NCBI RefSeq assembly: GCF_027107535.1 | Contig: NZ_CP114283.1 | Coordinates: forward strand, 1,612,001 to 1,676,000 | Direction of reading: 5' to 3' | Length of the DNA: 64,000 nt | DNA from: Streptomyces aurantiacus | GTDB lineage: Bacteria > Actinomycetota > Actinomycetes > Streptomycetales > Streptomycetaceae | In this document: in pieces, positions 41,440-50,831 of the stretch | How the letters are laid out: every line of letters begins with the position of its first letter | How positions within the stretch are numbered: position 1 is the stretch's first letter | The notes under the pieces: generated by a model | The model's input: the letters and a program-made list of their open reading frames with translations, nothing else | Database searches by the model: none | What the model was told of the DNA's origin: nothing | Program-made: the position numbers and the translations under genes

Positions 41440-43995
41440 TCAGGACACTGTCAGCAAGGCCCGTGCCACCTGTGGAAATTCCCCCTTCGGATGGTCACGG
41501 AAGAGAGGCTCCGTGCCGAACAGGACGGCACGCGGCCCGCTCACCACCGAAGCCCGGCCCGCCGCCTGCGCGGGGCCGCCGCTGCCGTCCTCCAGGGCGC
41601 GCCAGTGACCCGAGACGAGCGGGTTCCCCTTCGCGTAGGACTGCTCCACGCGCACCCCGGCGCCGAGGTCCGTGAACCACAGCGGCGCGTAGACGAAACC
41701 GTGGTCCGGGGCGCCGTCGGCCACACCGCCGGGCGAGTTGACCACGCGCACCACGCCGTTGGCGTCCTGGTTGCCCTGTACCGGCCTGACCGCGAGGAGC
41801 CCCGCGGCGGCGTTGAGGGCCGCTCCGGTGGCTCCGCGGCCCACGAGACCCTCACGGGCCAGGAAGCCGTCCAGAGCGGCGCGTGCGGCCGTGCCGAGGC
41901 CCGCCCGGTTCAGCCCGGCGGACGCGAACAGGACGTCCGCCTTCGACCAGTCGAATCCGGCGTTGAGGATCGCCGTGGACACCGGGGTCACGTCGAAGTT
42001 CATCTCGCGCAGCGCGAACAGCTCGCCCGGCGTGACCGCTGCGGCGACCCGGACCCGCCGCAGCGAAGTGCCGCCGGTGGTCTTCGTCGCGTCGAAGGCG
42101 ACGTCGTACCTCTTCGCCAGGGCCGCGGCCCTCCCGCGGGCCGAGGCGGGCACGACCGCGCTGCCGTCGGCCGCCAGGCGCACCGCGACACCGTCCGCGA
42201 GAAGGGAGTTGAGGGCCGCGATCTCACGGGCGTCGTCCAGGCGCAGGCGCAGCGTGCCGCGGGGCGCCACATGACCGACCTTCGCGGCCGCGTGGACCGC
42301 GCGGTCCGGCACGGTGAGTTTCGCGGTGCGTACCGTGTCGACGGTCGCCCCCCACAGCCGTCCGAGACTCCAGCCGGAGATGTCGTACATCACCGACACC
42401 TTGTCGCTGATGTCCCGGCCGTCCGCCAGCATCACGTTGGCCATGCCGCGCTTGGGCTGCCGCAGATCGACGACGTACGAGCCCCGCGCGTACGCCTTGC
42501 CGCCGAGCCTGAAGTCCTTCGTGGCGCGCCGGACCCGTACGTCGTTGGCGAGGAGGTGGTCGACGAGGCGGGCCGCGGCGGGGGCCGAGCGCTGGGCGCC
42601 GGCGCCCGCCGGAATCACGTACGCGCGGGGGAAGTCCGTCGTGTAGACGTCCTCCGGGCCGATGCCCGGGACGCCAGGCACCGTCTCCGGCGAGACCGGC
42701 ACCTGCGCGGCGCCCGTCACGCTCCGGCGGAAGACCTCGATCTGGTCGGCGACGAGTGAAGTGCGGTGTGTGCGGGCGTAGTCGAGGCTCGCGCGCATCG
42801 CCGCGCCCGCGATGGCCACGTTGATGGCCGACCGGCGGCGCAGTTCCGCGACGGGCAGGTCGTCGTACTCGTCGTTGTTCACCGCCATCGGGAACTCGAC
42901 CGTGTGCGCGGCGACCGTGCCGTGGAACGGCATGTACTGCGGGGTGAAGATCGGCGGCCAGTCGTCCCAGCCCTCCTCCTGGTCCCGGAACGGGATCTGG
43001 GCGGGCTCCACGCCGTCCTGCGCGGGGGTGTAGCGGAGGCCGTTGACGGCGGCCTCCATGCCGAGCGCGTTGGCGTAGGTGTTCTTCAGGAAGAGGTCGT
43101 ACTCGTAGTTCTCGCCGTGCGGGGGAGTGGTGGGCTCGATGAGCGTGCCGTTGACGTACCCGTGCAGGTCGACCATCAGCGCGGGCTGCTTGTCGATCGC
43201 GATCCGGCGCATCGCCCGGACCTCGGGCTGCGAGGCGGTCACGAAGTCCCGGTTCAGGTCGAAGCCGTTGGAGTTCGCGCGGGTGCCGGCGATACGGCCG
43301 TCCGGGTTGGCGGTGATGTTGAAGTACACGCGGCTGTGGGCGAGGAGGTCGGTGGTCGGCCGGTCCCGCGCCGTGGCCAGCCGCTCGATCAGTGCGAGGG
43401 CCGCGTCCGTGCCCTCCCACTCGTTGCCGTGGATGTTGCTGTTGAAGAACACCGGCGTCTTGTAACCGCGCTTGACGGACGGGTCCTTGGCGGCGGCCGC
43501 GGGCGCGTTCTCGATCAGCTCGCGCATCCGTTCCTGGGCCCGGGCCTGCCGGGCGGACTCGGGCGCGGTGACGGTGACCAGATAGAGACGGTGACCGCCG
43601 GCCGAGCGGCCCGCGACCTCCACGCTCACCCGGTCGCCCAGCCGCTGAAGGGCGTTCAGCTTCGGCGCGATGGCGTGGTACGGGGTGAGACCCAGCTTGA
43701 GGGACTTGTCGACCGGGTTCTCCGGGTCCGGGGCGAGGACCTGCTCGCGCGGATAGCCGCGTGAGCCCTCCCGGTCCGGAGCGAGTTCGGTGACCGGGGC
43801 GGTCAGGGCACGCTCGGTCGTGCTCTCGGCGGCCGTCGCGGCACGGTCCGAGGGGCTCGGCGGGCCGGATCCCTCACGGACCGGGGCTCCGGGGCGGGGC
43901 GTGGGGTCGGCGACGGCGCCGTTCGGGGTGAGCAGGAGCGAGGCCGCCGCGGTGGCGGTGGCCGTGGCGATCAGGACGGGTCTCGGTAGGCGCAC
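41440..43995 (-). CDS. secreted M14 zinc carboxypeptidase
   Basis: An 851-aa exported protein. A signal peptide (VLIATATATAAASLLLTPNGAVA) is followed by an M14 domain. Zinc ligands are His189 and Glu192 in NSNIHGNEWEG and a further His in MVDLHGYVNG; the catalytic Glu is in AAHTVEFPMAVN. About 400 residues without recognised motifs follow, probably beta-rich. The GTG at 43995 follows GGAGGAA and directly precedes the signal peptide; the open frame continues upstream without coding character. It probably trims C-terminal residues of peptides outside the cell. It is divergent from the EI24 gene. Confidence 0.87.
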   Translation of the reverse strand: MRLPRPVLIATATATAAASLLLTPNGAVADPTPRPGAPVREGSGPPSPSDRAATAAESTTERALTAPVTELAPDREGSRGYPREQVLAPDPENPVDKSLKLGLTPYHAIAPKLNALQRLGDRVSVEVAGRSAGGHRLYLVTVTAPESARQARAQERMRELIENAPAAAAKDPSVKRGYKTPVFFNSNIHGNEWEGTDAALALIERLATARDRPTTDLLAHSRVYFNITANPDGRIAGTRANSNGFDLNRDFVTASQPEVRAMRRIAIDKQPALMVDLHGYVNGTLIEPTTPPHGENYEYDLFLKNTYANALGMEAAVNGLRYTPAQDGVEPAQIPFRDQEEGWDDWPPIFTPQYMPFHGTVAAHTVEFPMAVNNDEYDDLPVAELRRRSAINVAIAGAAMRASLDYARTHRTSLVADQIEVFRRSVTGAAQVPVSPETVPGVPGIGPEDVYTTDFPRAYVIPAGAGAQRSAPAAARLVDHLLANDVRVRRATKDFRLGGKAYARGSYVVDLRQPKRGMANVMLADGRDISDKVSVMYDISGWSLGRLWGATVDTVRTAKLTVPDRAVHAAAKVGHVAPRGTLRLRLDDAREIAALNSLLADGVAVRLAADGSAVVPASARGRAAALAKRYDVAFDATKTTGGTSLRRVRVAAAVTPGELFALREMNFDVTPVSTAILNAGFDWSKADVLFASAGLNRAGLGTAARAALDGFLAREGLVGRGATGAALNAAAGLLAVRPVQGNQDANGVVRVVNSPGGVADGAPDHGFVYAPLWFTDLGAGVRVEQSYAKGNPLVSGHWRALEDGSGGPAQAAGRASVVSGPRAVLFGTEPLFRDHPKGEFPQVARALLTVS

Positions 43996-44153
43996 GCGTT
44001 CCTCCGCGGAGAGTGCCTGACACAGGTCACATCGTTGACATCGGTACGCGAGGTCTACCTGTTCGACTCTCCCGCAACAAGGGGGCGTTGACGTCACGCA
44101 TGCCGCCGGCCCCCGGGCCCGGAGCGGTGCAGGTGTGCCTTCCGGGCACCGCG

Positions 44154-44181
44154 TCAGGGGCGCGGGGAGCGGCGCGCTCGG
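44154..44181 (+). repeat. dispersed GGGGCGCGGGG element
   Basis: TCAGGGGCGCGGGGAGCGGCG matches the dispersed element. It lies in the 284-nt region between the divergent M14 and EI24 genes, which otherwise holds no gene. Confidence 0.65.
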
Positions 44182-44279
44182 CCGGAACCGACCCCCACCC
44201 GGCACCACGGGCTCCGCACCGCTCTCACCCGGCGGACGGCCGGGGAAGGCCCGGACCACCGCCCCGGTAAAGTGCAGCC

Positions 44280-45077
44280 ATGCATGATCTAGGCACGGGG
44301 TTCAGGTACTTGATGCGGGGCCAGCGATGGGTGGCCCGCCACGGAAAACAGTTCGGCTTCGGTCTGATCCCGGGCCTGATCACCCTCGTGCTGTACGCCG
44401 CGGCACTGACCGCCTTGGCTCTGTGGGGCACCGACTTCGTCGCCTGGGCCACCCCCTTCGCCGACGACTGGACGAGCCCCTGGCTCGGTCTCTTCCGCGG
44501 GTTCCTGACGGCGGTCCTCTTCGCGCTCGCGCTCCTCCTGTCCGTACTCACCTTCACCGCGGTCACCCTGCTCCTCGGCCAGCCCTTCTACGAGACCCTC
44601 TCCGAGAAGGTGGACCGGGACGTCTCCCCGGACGGCACGGCCCCCGAGTCGGGCCTGCCCCTGTGGCGCGAACTGCTCATCTCCGCCCGGGACAGCCTCC
44701 GGATCGTGGCCAGGGCCCTGGTGTGGGCGGTGCTGCTCTTCGCGCTCGGGTTCGTCCCGTTCGTCGGACAGACCGTCGTGCCGGTGATCGGCTTCCTCGT
44801 CACCGGCTTCTTCCTCACCGAGGAGCTGACGGCGGTCGCGATGCAACGCCGCGGTGTCGTCCTGCGCGACCGCCTCGCCATGCTCCGCTCCCGCAAGAGG
44901 CTGATCTGGGGCTTCGGCACCCCGCTGGGTCTCGCCTTCCTCGTTCCCTTCGTCGCCGTCTTCCTGATGCCCGGCGCGGTCGCGGGCGCCACACTCATGG
45001 CCCGCGACCTGCTGGGCGAGGAGACACGCGAGGAGACCCCGGACGACGAGGACCACGCGGACGCACTCGGCCGCTGA
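44280..45077 (+). CDS. EI24-domain (CysZ-like) membrane protein
   Basis: A 265-aa integral membrane protein of the EI24/CysZ family. Four or more helices are seen: FGLIPGLITLVLYAAALTALAL, GFLTAVLFALALLLSVLTF, ALVWAVLLFALGFVPFVG and PLGLAFLVPFVAVFLMPG. The family motif GQPFYETLSEKVD lies after the second helix. E. coli CysZ is a sulfate transporter; the role of actinobacterial members is not settled. The C-terminus is an acidic tail (EETREETPDDEDHAD). It converges with the next gene at 15 nt. Confidence 0.85.
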   Translation: MHDLGTGFRYLMRGQRWVARHGKQFGFGLIPGLITLVLYAAALTALALWGTDFVAWATPFADDWTSPWLGLFRGFLTAVLFALALLLSVLTFTAVTLLLGQPFYETLSEKVDRDVSPDGTAPESGLPLWRELLISARDSLRIVARALVWAVLLFALGFVPFVGQTVVPVIGFLVTGFFLTEELTAVAMQRRGVVLRDRLAMLRSRKRLIWGFGTPLGLAFLVPFVAVFLMPGAVAGATLMARDLLGEETREETPDDEDHADALGR

Positions 45078-45092
45078 CGCTCGCCGCCGGGT

Positions 45093-46340
45093 TCAGTCGG
45101 TGGCGTCGGCCGCCACCGACAGGATCGACCGCACCTGCGCGATGATGTCCAGCCGGTTCTGGACGAACTGCGGATCGGTGACCTTCCCGCTCGCCGGATC
45201 CGTGTTGCCCGCCCCGAACTGCAGCACCGGCGTGTGGACATGGCCGCCGGGGAGCGAGTCGCCCAGACCGAGGCGGTCACGCAGGAGGGTCGCGCGGTAC
45301 GCGATCTCGTTGGAGAGGTAGTCGCCCCCGCCGCCCGCCCGGGCGGTCGAGCCCGCGGTCGGCCCTTCGGGGCGTACGACGGGTGCTGTCCCGCCCGCCG
45401 GGATCTCGGTCACCGACGTGTTGTCGTACACGGGGAAGCGTCCCGTGCTCGCCGCGACGATGTCCTTGTACGGCAGGGTCGTCGACGTCCACTGCGGCTG
45501 CGAGGCCGGGTCGTTCACCGGGACCGTCTCGGTGCGCGAGACGTTCTCGTTGTCCGGGAAGCCGCCCCGCCAGGCCCCGTTGGTGCGCTCGATGTCGATG
45601 CGCCCCACCCGGCCCTGGCTGACCGTCGTGAACAGGTCGAGTCCGGGCAGGTGCGGGCGCAGTGTCCGCTCCACCGTGCCCTCGGCGAAGTCCTGCCAGC
45701 GGACGGGGAAGACGGCGGTCTCGACACGCGCCGGACCGTCCGCCGTCCTGATCACCGTGCCGTCCAGGGCGAGCGCGGTCGCCCCCGACGGGTTCGAGAT
45801 CCGCACGTCCCGGTCCAGCGTGAACGGGTCGAAGCCGGTCACCAGGATCCGCTTGACGCCCTTGGAGTGCGGATACCGGATGGTGTCCTGGCCGCGCGAG
45901 GTCCGCTCCAGCGCGGCGAGGAGCTTGGCGCGCTGCGCCTCGGTGAGGCCGAACTCCGGCTGCCACTGGCGTACTTCACGTGTCATGCCGAGCCGTGCCC
46001 AGTACAGCGGCCGGTCGTCGTCCCTGCTGAGGTCGCCGCCCGCCGGGCCGCGGCCCTGAGCCCGGTCCACCGCCCGCTGCCACAGCCGAGCGCCCTGCCG
46101 TTCGGCCACCCGCTCGGCCTGCGCGTACGAGCGGGCCCTGCCGAGGCTCCGGGCGAACTCGGGTGCCACCGTGGCGAATCCGGACCGGTCCAGGATCTCC
46201 TGGGGCGCCGCCCGGTCGAGGCGCTGCTCCTCCACGGTGGGCGCGGCCGCGGGGTCCTCCGCGGCGAGTGCGGGCGGTGCGGCGAATCCCGTCAGCAGAG
46301 CCAGGCCGAGGGCGCCGATCCGAACACGTATGTGCGTCAA
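45093..46340 (-). CDS. exported pyroglutamyl-peptidase-like (C15) protein with Ser at the catalytic Cys position
   Basis: A 415-aa protein with a signal peptide (GALGLALLTGFAAPPALAA), a 130-residue N-terminal extension and a peptidase family C15 core. The core has ILVTGFDPF, SNPSGATAL, the Glu in IDIERTNGAWRGGFPDN and His369 in GGHVHTPVLQFG. The segment that carries the catalytic Cys in C15 enzymes (pattern YVCNHxxY) reads GGDYLSNEIAYR, with Ser343. The family is normally cytoplasmic and about 215 aa, so this is an exported, enlarged, Cys-less relative. It may be a pseudoenzyme or use Ser. The start is a TTG with no strong ribosome site. Confidence 0.72.
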   Translation of the reverse strand: MTHIRVRIGALGLALLTGFAAPPALAAEDPAAAPTVEEQRLDRAAPQEILDRSGFATVAPEFARSLGRARSYAQAERVAERQGARLWQRAVDRAQGRGPAGGDLSRDDDRPLYWARLGMTREVRQWQPEFGLTEAQRAKLLAALERTSRGQDTIRYPHSKGVKRILVTGFDPFTLDRDVRISNPSGATALALDGTVIRTADGPARVETAVFPVRWQDFAEGTVERTLRPHLPGLDLFTTVSQGRVGRIDIERTNGAWRGGFPDNENVSRTETVPVNDPASQPQWTSTTLPYKDIVAASTGRFPVYDNTSVTEIPAGGTAPVVRPEGPTAGSTARAGGGGDYLSNEIAYRATLLRDRLGLGDSLPGGHVHTPVLQFGAGNTDPASGKVTDPQFVQNRLDIIAQVRSILSVAADATD

Positions 46341-46450
46341 GGGGGTTCAGGTCCTTCCGTCGCGAGTGGGGCCGTCGTCGGATGGCGGCAGTATGCGTGA
46401 CGGAAGGGGCGCACGCCATGGCACGTGGCCCCTGGGGCGCGCGCCGGCCG

Positions 46451-47032
46451 CTACGGCCGGTCCCCGTCCTCGCCCAGCAGCGTGAGGAAGTCCCGGAACG
46501 CGGCGGGCATGTCCACCGACTCCGGTGCCAGCAGCCACTGGTACTGCAGTCCGTCCATCACGGCGACGAGCAGGGGAGCGGCACGCTCCGGTGTGAGTCC
46601 GCTCGGCAGCCGTTCCCCGTACTCGGCCCGCAGCGTCCGAGCCATGTTCGCGCGCACGGCCTCGTACCGTTCGGTGAAGAACTCGCGGGCGGGGTGCCCC
46701 TCCGTGACGCTCTCGCCGAGCAGGGCCGAGAAGGTCTGCACGATGCCGGGCCGCATGGCGTTGTACTCCACCAGCTGGCCGAGCAGATCGAGGCGCCACC
46801 CGGAGCCGGGGACCGCGTCCCACTGGTCGCGCTCCGCCAGTACGGCGACGAGCAGCGCCTCCTTGGTCGGGAAGTGGTGCAGCAGCCCCTGCGGGGTGAG
46901 GGCGACCCGCTCGGCGACCGCCGCGATACTCGCGCCCCGGTAGCCGCGCTCGGCGATCACCTCCAGCGCCGCCCGGAGGATCTCCGCACGCCGCTCCGTG
47001 CCCCTGGCCGACCTGGGCGCCCCGCTCGTCAT
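46451..47032 (-). CDS. TetR-family transcriptional regulator
   Basis: A 193-aa TetR protein. The HTH is at residues about 12-58 (RRAEILRAALEVIAERGYRG, then AERVALTPQGLLHHFPTKEAL). The C-terminal ligand domain has a TetR_C_6-like end (LLVAVMDGLQYQWLLAPESVDM). The ATG at 47032 is the natural start. It is divergent from the GH3 glycosidase at 47164, a common arrangement for a repressor released by the enzyme's substrate or product. Confidence 0.87.
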   Translation of the reverse strand: MTSGAPRSARGTERRAEILRAALEVIAERGYRGASIAAVAERVALTPQGLLHHFPTKEALLVAVLAERDQWDAVPGSGWRLDLLGQLVEYNAMRPGIVQTFSALLGESVTEGHPAREFFTERYEAVRANMARTLRAEYGERLPSGLTPERAAPLLVAVMDGLQYQWLLAPESVDMPAAFRDFLTLLGEDGDRP

Positions 47033-47070
47033 GACGTCACCGTACGACACGGGTATGACCCCACACCCGG

Positions 47071-47098
47071 CTTGTGTAACGTACAGGTAACGAAACCT
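47071..47098. promoter_or_regulatory. candidate TetR operator/promoter region for the GH3 gene
   Basis: The intergenic sequence holds a direct repeat, GTAAC-N6-GTAAC (47076-47091), overlapping an inverted repeat, AGGT-N6-ACCT (47085-47098). It is the only structured and AT-richer part of the 131-nt gap, so it is the best candidate operator. I cannot define -35/-10 boxes with confidence. Confidence 0.4.
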
Positions 47099-47163
47099 AC
47101 CGATCAACAGGTGGCGCGTGCAGGATGGAGCGACGGAACGGACTTCAACGAGGAGGCGCCGCG

Positions 47164-49611
47164 ATGGCGGGAACCCAGGAAACCCGGTCCACCCCGGCCG
47201 ACCAGGCACGCGAGGCGGCCGTCGAGGCGGCCCTCGCGGCCCTCGACCTGGACGCGAAGGCGCGGCTGCTCGCCGGCCAGGACATGTGGTCCCTGCCCGC
47301 GCTGCCCGGGATCGGACTGAAGTCCCTGGTCATGTCCGACGGTCCGATCGGCGTCCGCGGCGTGCGCTGGACCTCGGACGACCCGTCCATCGCCCTGCCG
47401 TCCCCGACCGCGCTCGCCGCCACCTGGGACCCCGCCCTGGCCCGCCGCGCCGGCCGGCTCCTCGCCCAGGAGGCCCGCCGCAAGGGCGTCCACGTCCTGC
47501 TCGCCCCCACGGTCAACCTGCACCGCTCGCCGCTCGGCGGCCGCCACTTCGAGGCGTACAGCGAGGACCCGTACCTCACCGGGCGGATCGGCACCGGTTA
47601 CGTGACCGGCGTGCAGGAGGGCGGCGTCGGCACCACCGTCAAGCACTTCGTCGCCAACGACGCCGAGACCGACCGCTTCACCGTGAACAACGTGGTCTCC
47701 CGGCGCGCCCTGCGCGAGCTCTACCTGGCCCCCTTCGAGGCGATCGTCGAGAACGCCCACCCCTGGGGGATCATGACCGCCTACAACTCGGTCAACGGCA
47801 CGACGATGAGCGAACACCGCTACCTGGTCAACGAGATCCTGCGCGGCGAGTGGGGCTTCGACGGCTTCAACGTCTCCGACTGGATGGCCGCCCGCTCCAC
47901 CGTCGGCGGCATCGAGGGCGGCCTGGACGTCGCGATGCCCGGCCCCACCACCGTGTACGGGCCCGCGCTCGCCGCCGCCGTCCGGGCCGGGGAGACCACG
48001 GAGGCCAAGGTCGACGAGGCGGTGCGCAACGTCCTGCGCCTCGCCGCCCGCGTCGGAATCCTGGAGGGCGCCGAACCGGTGGTCACCGAACCCCCGGCGC
48101 ACGTCGACGGAGAGGCACTGGCCCGCGAGATCGCCCGCCGCGCCCTCGTGCTCGTACGCAACGAAGGCGCACTCCCCGTCCCCGAGGGGCACTCGGTCGC
48201 GCTCATCGGCTCGGCCGCCCGTGACGCCCGCGTCCTCGGCGGCGGCTCCGCCACCGTCTTCCCCGCCCGGATCGTCTCCCCGCTCGACGGCCTCACCGCC
48301 GCCCTGCCCGACGGCACACTGACGTACGCCCTCGGCGCCGACCTGAACGAGGAACTGGCCGTCGCCGACAAGGGGTTCGAGCTGCGCGCGGTCTGCCGCG
48401 ACGCGGAGGGCACCGTCGTCGGCACGGGCTCGGCGCCGAACGGCCACCTCCAGTGGATGGGCGACGACCTGCCCGACGGCGTCACCCACGACAGCCTCCA
48501 CAGCGTCGAACTGACCGGCACCTTCACCCCGCGCGAGAGCGGCCCCCACACCTTCGGAATCAAGGGCCTGGGCGCCTTCACGCTCACCGTCGACGGCACG
48601 CAGTATTTCGACGGGCTCCAGAGCACCGACGAGGACGACCCGTTCGTGACCTTCTTCGGCGCCCCCGTGGAGCACGCCACGGTGGACCTGACCGCCGGCC
48701 GGCCCCACGAGATCTCACTGCGTCACGTCGTCGCCCTCCCCGACAACCTGCCCATGAGGGTCATCAGCTTCACGCTCGCCCACCAGGAGCCGCGGCGCGA
48801 CCCCGGAGAACTGATCGCCGAGGCCGTCGAGGCGGCCCGCGCCGCCGACACCGCGGTCGTCGTGGTCGCCACGACCGAGCGCGTCGAGTCCGAGGGCTTC
48901 GACCGCAGGGACCTGCGACTCCCGGGCCGCCAGGACGAGTTGGTCCGCGCGGTCGCCGCCGCCAACCCCCGCACCGTCGTGGTCGTCAACTCCGGCTCCC
49001 CGGTGGAACTCCCGTGGCGCGACGAGGTCTCCGCGGTGCTCCTCGGCTGGTTCCCGGGCCAGGAGGGCGGCGCCGCCCTCGCCGACGTCCTCACCGGCGC
49101 CCACGAGCCCGGCGGCCGGCTCCCCACCACCTGGGGCATGCTGGAGGCCGCCCCGGTCACCCGGGTCACCCCCGCCGACGGCGAACTCCACTACACCGAG
49201 GGCGTGTTCATCGGCTACCGGGCCTGGGAGAAGGAGGGCCGCACTCCGGCGTACCCCTTCGGCCACGGCCTCGGCTACACCGACTGGACGTACGACGCCA
49301 TCGACGTGACGGGCACGACCGTCACGGTCCGTCTCACCAACTCCGGTACGCGCAGGGGCCGCGAGACCGTCCAGATCTACCTGGCCCCCGCGGAGCCCGA
49401 GGCCGCCCGCCCGGCTCGCACGCTGGCGGGCTTCGCGTCCGTGGAGGCGGCCCCGGGCGAGAGCGCGGAGGTCACCGTCGAACTCCCGGACCGGGCCTTC
49501 GAAATCTGGGACGAGAAGACCGACTCCTGGACGCGCATGAAGGGTTCGTACGACATCGAGGCATCCCGCTCGATCGCGGACCGCAGGCTGAGGACCACAG
49601 TCGAGATCTGA
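47164..49611 (+). CDS. GH3 beta-glycosidase with PA14 insert
   Basis: An 815-aa glycoside hydrolase family 3 enzyme without a signal peptide. The N-terminal barrel has VMSDGPIGVRG, KHFVANDAETDR and the nucleophile Asp in GFDGFNVSDWMA. A PA14-type carbohydrate-binding module is inserted at about residues 385-530 (SGPHTFGIKGLGAFTLTVDG). The second catalytic domain (HIS-FGHGLGYTDW region) and a C-terminal fibronectin III-like domain follow. The ATG at 47164 follows GAGGAGG. This layout is typical of bacterial beta-glucosidases and related exo-enzymes acting on imported oligosaccharides. It is divergent from its probable TetR regulator. Confidence 0.9.
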   Translation: MAGTQETRSTPADQAREAAVEAALAALDLDAKARLLAGQDMWSLPALPGIGLKSLVMSDGPIGVRGVRWTSDDPSIALPSPTALAATWDPALARRAGRLLAQEARRKGVHVLLAPTVNLHRSPLGGRHFEAYSEDPYLTGRIGTGYVTGVQEGGVGTTVKHFVANDAETDRFTVNNVVSRRALRELYLAPFEAIVENAHPWGIMTAYNSVNGTTMSEHRYLVNEILRGEWGFDGFNVSDWMAARSTVGGIEGGLDVAMPGPTTVYGPALAAAVRAGETTEAKVDEAVRNVLRLAARVGILEGAEPVVTEPPAHVDGEALAREIARRALVLVRNEGALPVPEGHSVALIGSAARDARVLGGGSATVFPARIVSPLDGLTAALPDGTLTYALGADLNEELAVADKGFELRAVCRDAEGTVVGTGSAPNGHLQWMGDDLPDGVTHDSLHSVELTGTFTPRESGPHTFGIKGLGAFTLTVDGTQYFDGLQSTDEDDPFVTFFGAPVEHATVDLTAGRPHEISLRHVVALPDNLPMRVISFTLAHQEPRRDPGELIAEAVEAARAADTAVVVVATTERVESEGFDRRDLRLPGRQDELVRAVAAANPRTVVVVNSGSPVELPWRDEVSAVLLGWFPGQEGGAALADVLTGAHEPGGRLPTTWGMLEAAPVTRVTPADGELHYTEGVFIGYRAWEKEGRTPAYPFGHGLGYTDWTYDAIDVTGTTVTVRLTNSGTRRGRETVQIYLAPAEPEAARPARTLAGFASVEAAPGESAEVTVELPDRAFEIWDEKTDSWTRMKGSYDIEASRSIADRRLRTTVEI

Positions 49612-49652
49612 ACACCAGGGCGGCGGCAGGCTCTCAGAACGGCGCCCCGCCC

Positions 49653-50567
49653 TCACTTCGGAGGCGTACGCGAGGTGACGCCCGCGTACGCCATCTCGGC
49701 CAGCCGCGCCTGCCCGTTCCTGCTCGGGTGGAACCAGTCCCAGTGACTCAGCTGCTTGGTCCCGAAGCGGTACTCGAACACCGCGCCGCCGTCGAACCGG
49801 CACCGCCGGTCCTTCGCGCACACCTCCCGCAGCACCGAGTTGTACGCCTCCACCCGGTCCTGGACCGTGTCCCGCCGCAGCGTCGCGGCCGAGTCCAGCG
49901 CGTCGGCGTCACCGAGCATCGACGGGCAGATGCCGAGCTTCCAGATCTGCTTGCTCAGCTTGTTGGTCCGGCCCTGCGACCACAGCCGCTTCAGATCGGG
50001 CACGCTGGACACGTACACCTGCGTCTTCGGCAGGGACTCCCGCAGCGTGGTCAACGCGTCCTCGAACTGGGCGCGGAACTCCGCCACCGAGGTCATCGCG
50101 GACACCGACGCGCGGCAGGCGTCGTTCGCGCCGGCCATCACCGTGACCAGCTCCGGCCTCCTGGCCGCGGCCTGCGCCATCTGGCCGGGCAGGTCGGACA
50201 TGCGGGAGCCGGTCTCCGCGTAGTTCCAGCTGCGCTGCGCGGCCCCGGCCCTCCCGAGGAGGCGTACCGCGAGGCTGTTCACCTTCGCGTCGGTGCCGGT
50301 CGCCCACGACGAGTCGGGGCAGTCCGACAGCACCGAGCAGGCGTCGAAACCGCGGGTGATCGAGTCGCCGACCGCCGCGAGAGAGCGCGGACTGCGGTCC
50401 CAGGCGGGAGTCGGCTTCGGCGACGGCTTCCCGGCCTGTGCGGCAGTGCCCGTGGGCCCCGGGGCGTTTCCGCCGACCGCGTCGCATCCGGTCAGTCCCG
50501 CGACGCCGACGACCGCAGCCGCGAAGGCCGCGAGGAGGCCCCGCGAACGGTGACCACGGTTCCGCAT
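49653..50567 (-). CDS. SGNH/GDSL hydrolase lipoprotein
   Basis: A 304-aa SGNH hydrolase. The signal ends in a lipobox (VAGLTGCDAV), so it is a membrane-anchored lipoprotein. Catalytic Ser is in AAVGDSITRGFD, the oxyanion Asn in VMAGANDACRAS, and the Asp-x-x-His pair in HWDWFHPSRNG. Several Cys pairs (DACSVLSDCPD, CAKDRRCRFDG) suggest disulfides, as in Streptomyces secreted lipases and esterases. The ATG at 50567 directly precedes the signal peptide. It probably acts on lipids or acetylated polysaccharides at the cell surface. Confidence 0.87.
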   Translation of the reverse strand: MRNRGHRSRGLLAAFAAAVVGVAGLTGCDAVGGNAPGPTGTAAQAGKPSPKPTPAWDRSPRSLAAVGDSITRGFDACSVLSDCPDSSWATGTDAKVNSLAVRLLGRAGAAQRSWNYAETGSRMSDLPGQMAQAAARRPELVTVMAGANDACRASVSAMTSVAEFRAQFEDALTTLRESLPKTQVYVSSVPDLKRLWSQGRTNKLSKQIWKLGICPSMLGDADALDSAATLRRDTVQDRVEAYNSVLREVCAKDRRCRFDGGAVFEYRFGTKQLSHWDWFHPSRNGQARLAEMAYAGVTSRTPPK

Positions 50568-50831
50568 CCCCAGTTCCCCTCGCTCGTCACGCAACGCCGG
50601 CCCGCCCCCGAAGCGTCCTGCCGGGTGACTGTGTGTACCCGGCGACACCCCCGGACACCCGGCCGGAGGCCCGCCACGCGTCCCGCCGGGTGAAACCTCG
50701 GTGTTTCCGGGCGCTGGGACCGACGGTACGTCACACTCCTTGCGCCGTCGCACGGTAGCCTCGCCACGTGGCCGCCCTGCCACTGATCGTTCCGCCAAGC
50801 TACAAGATGCCCGCTCTGTCCGGAGGCCCCA

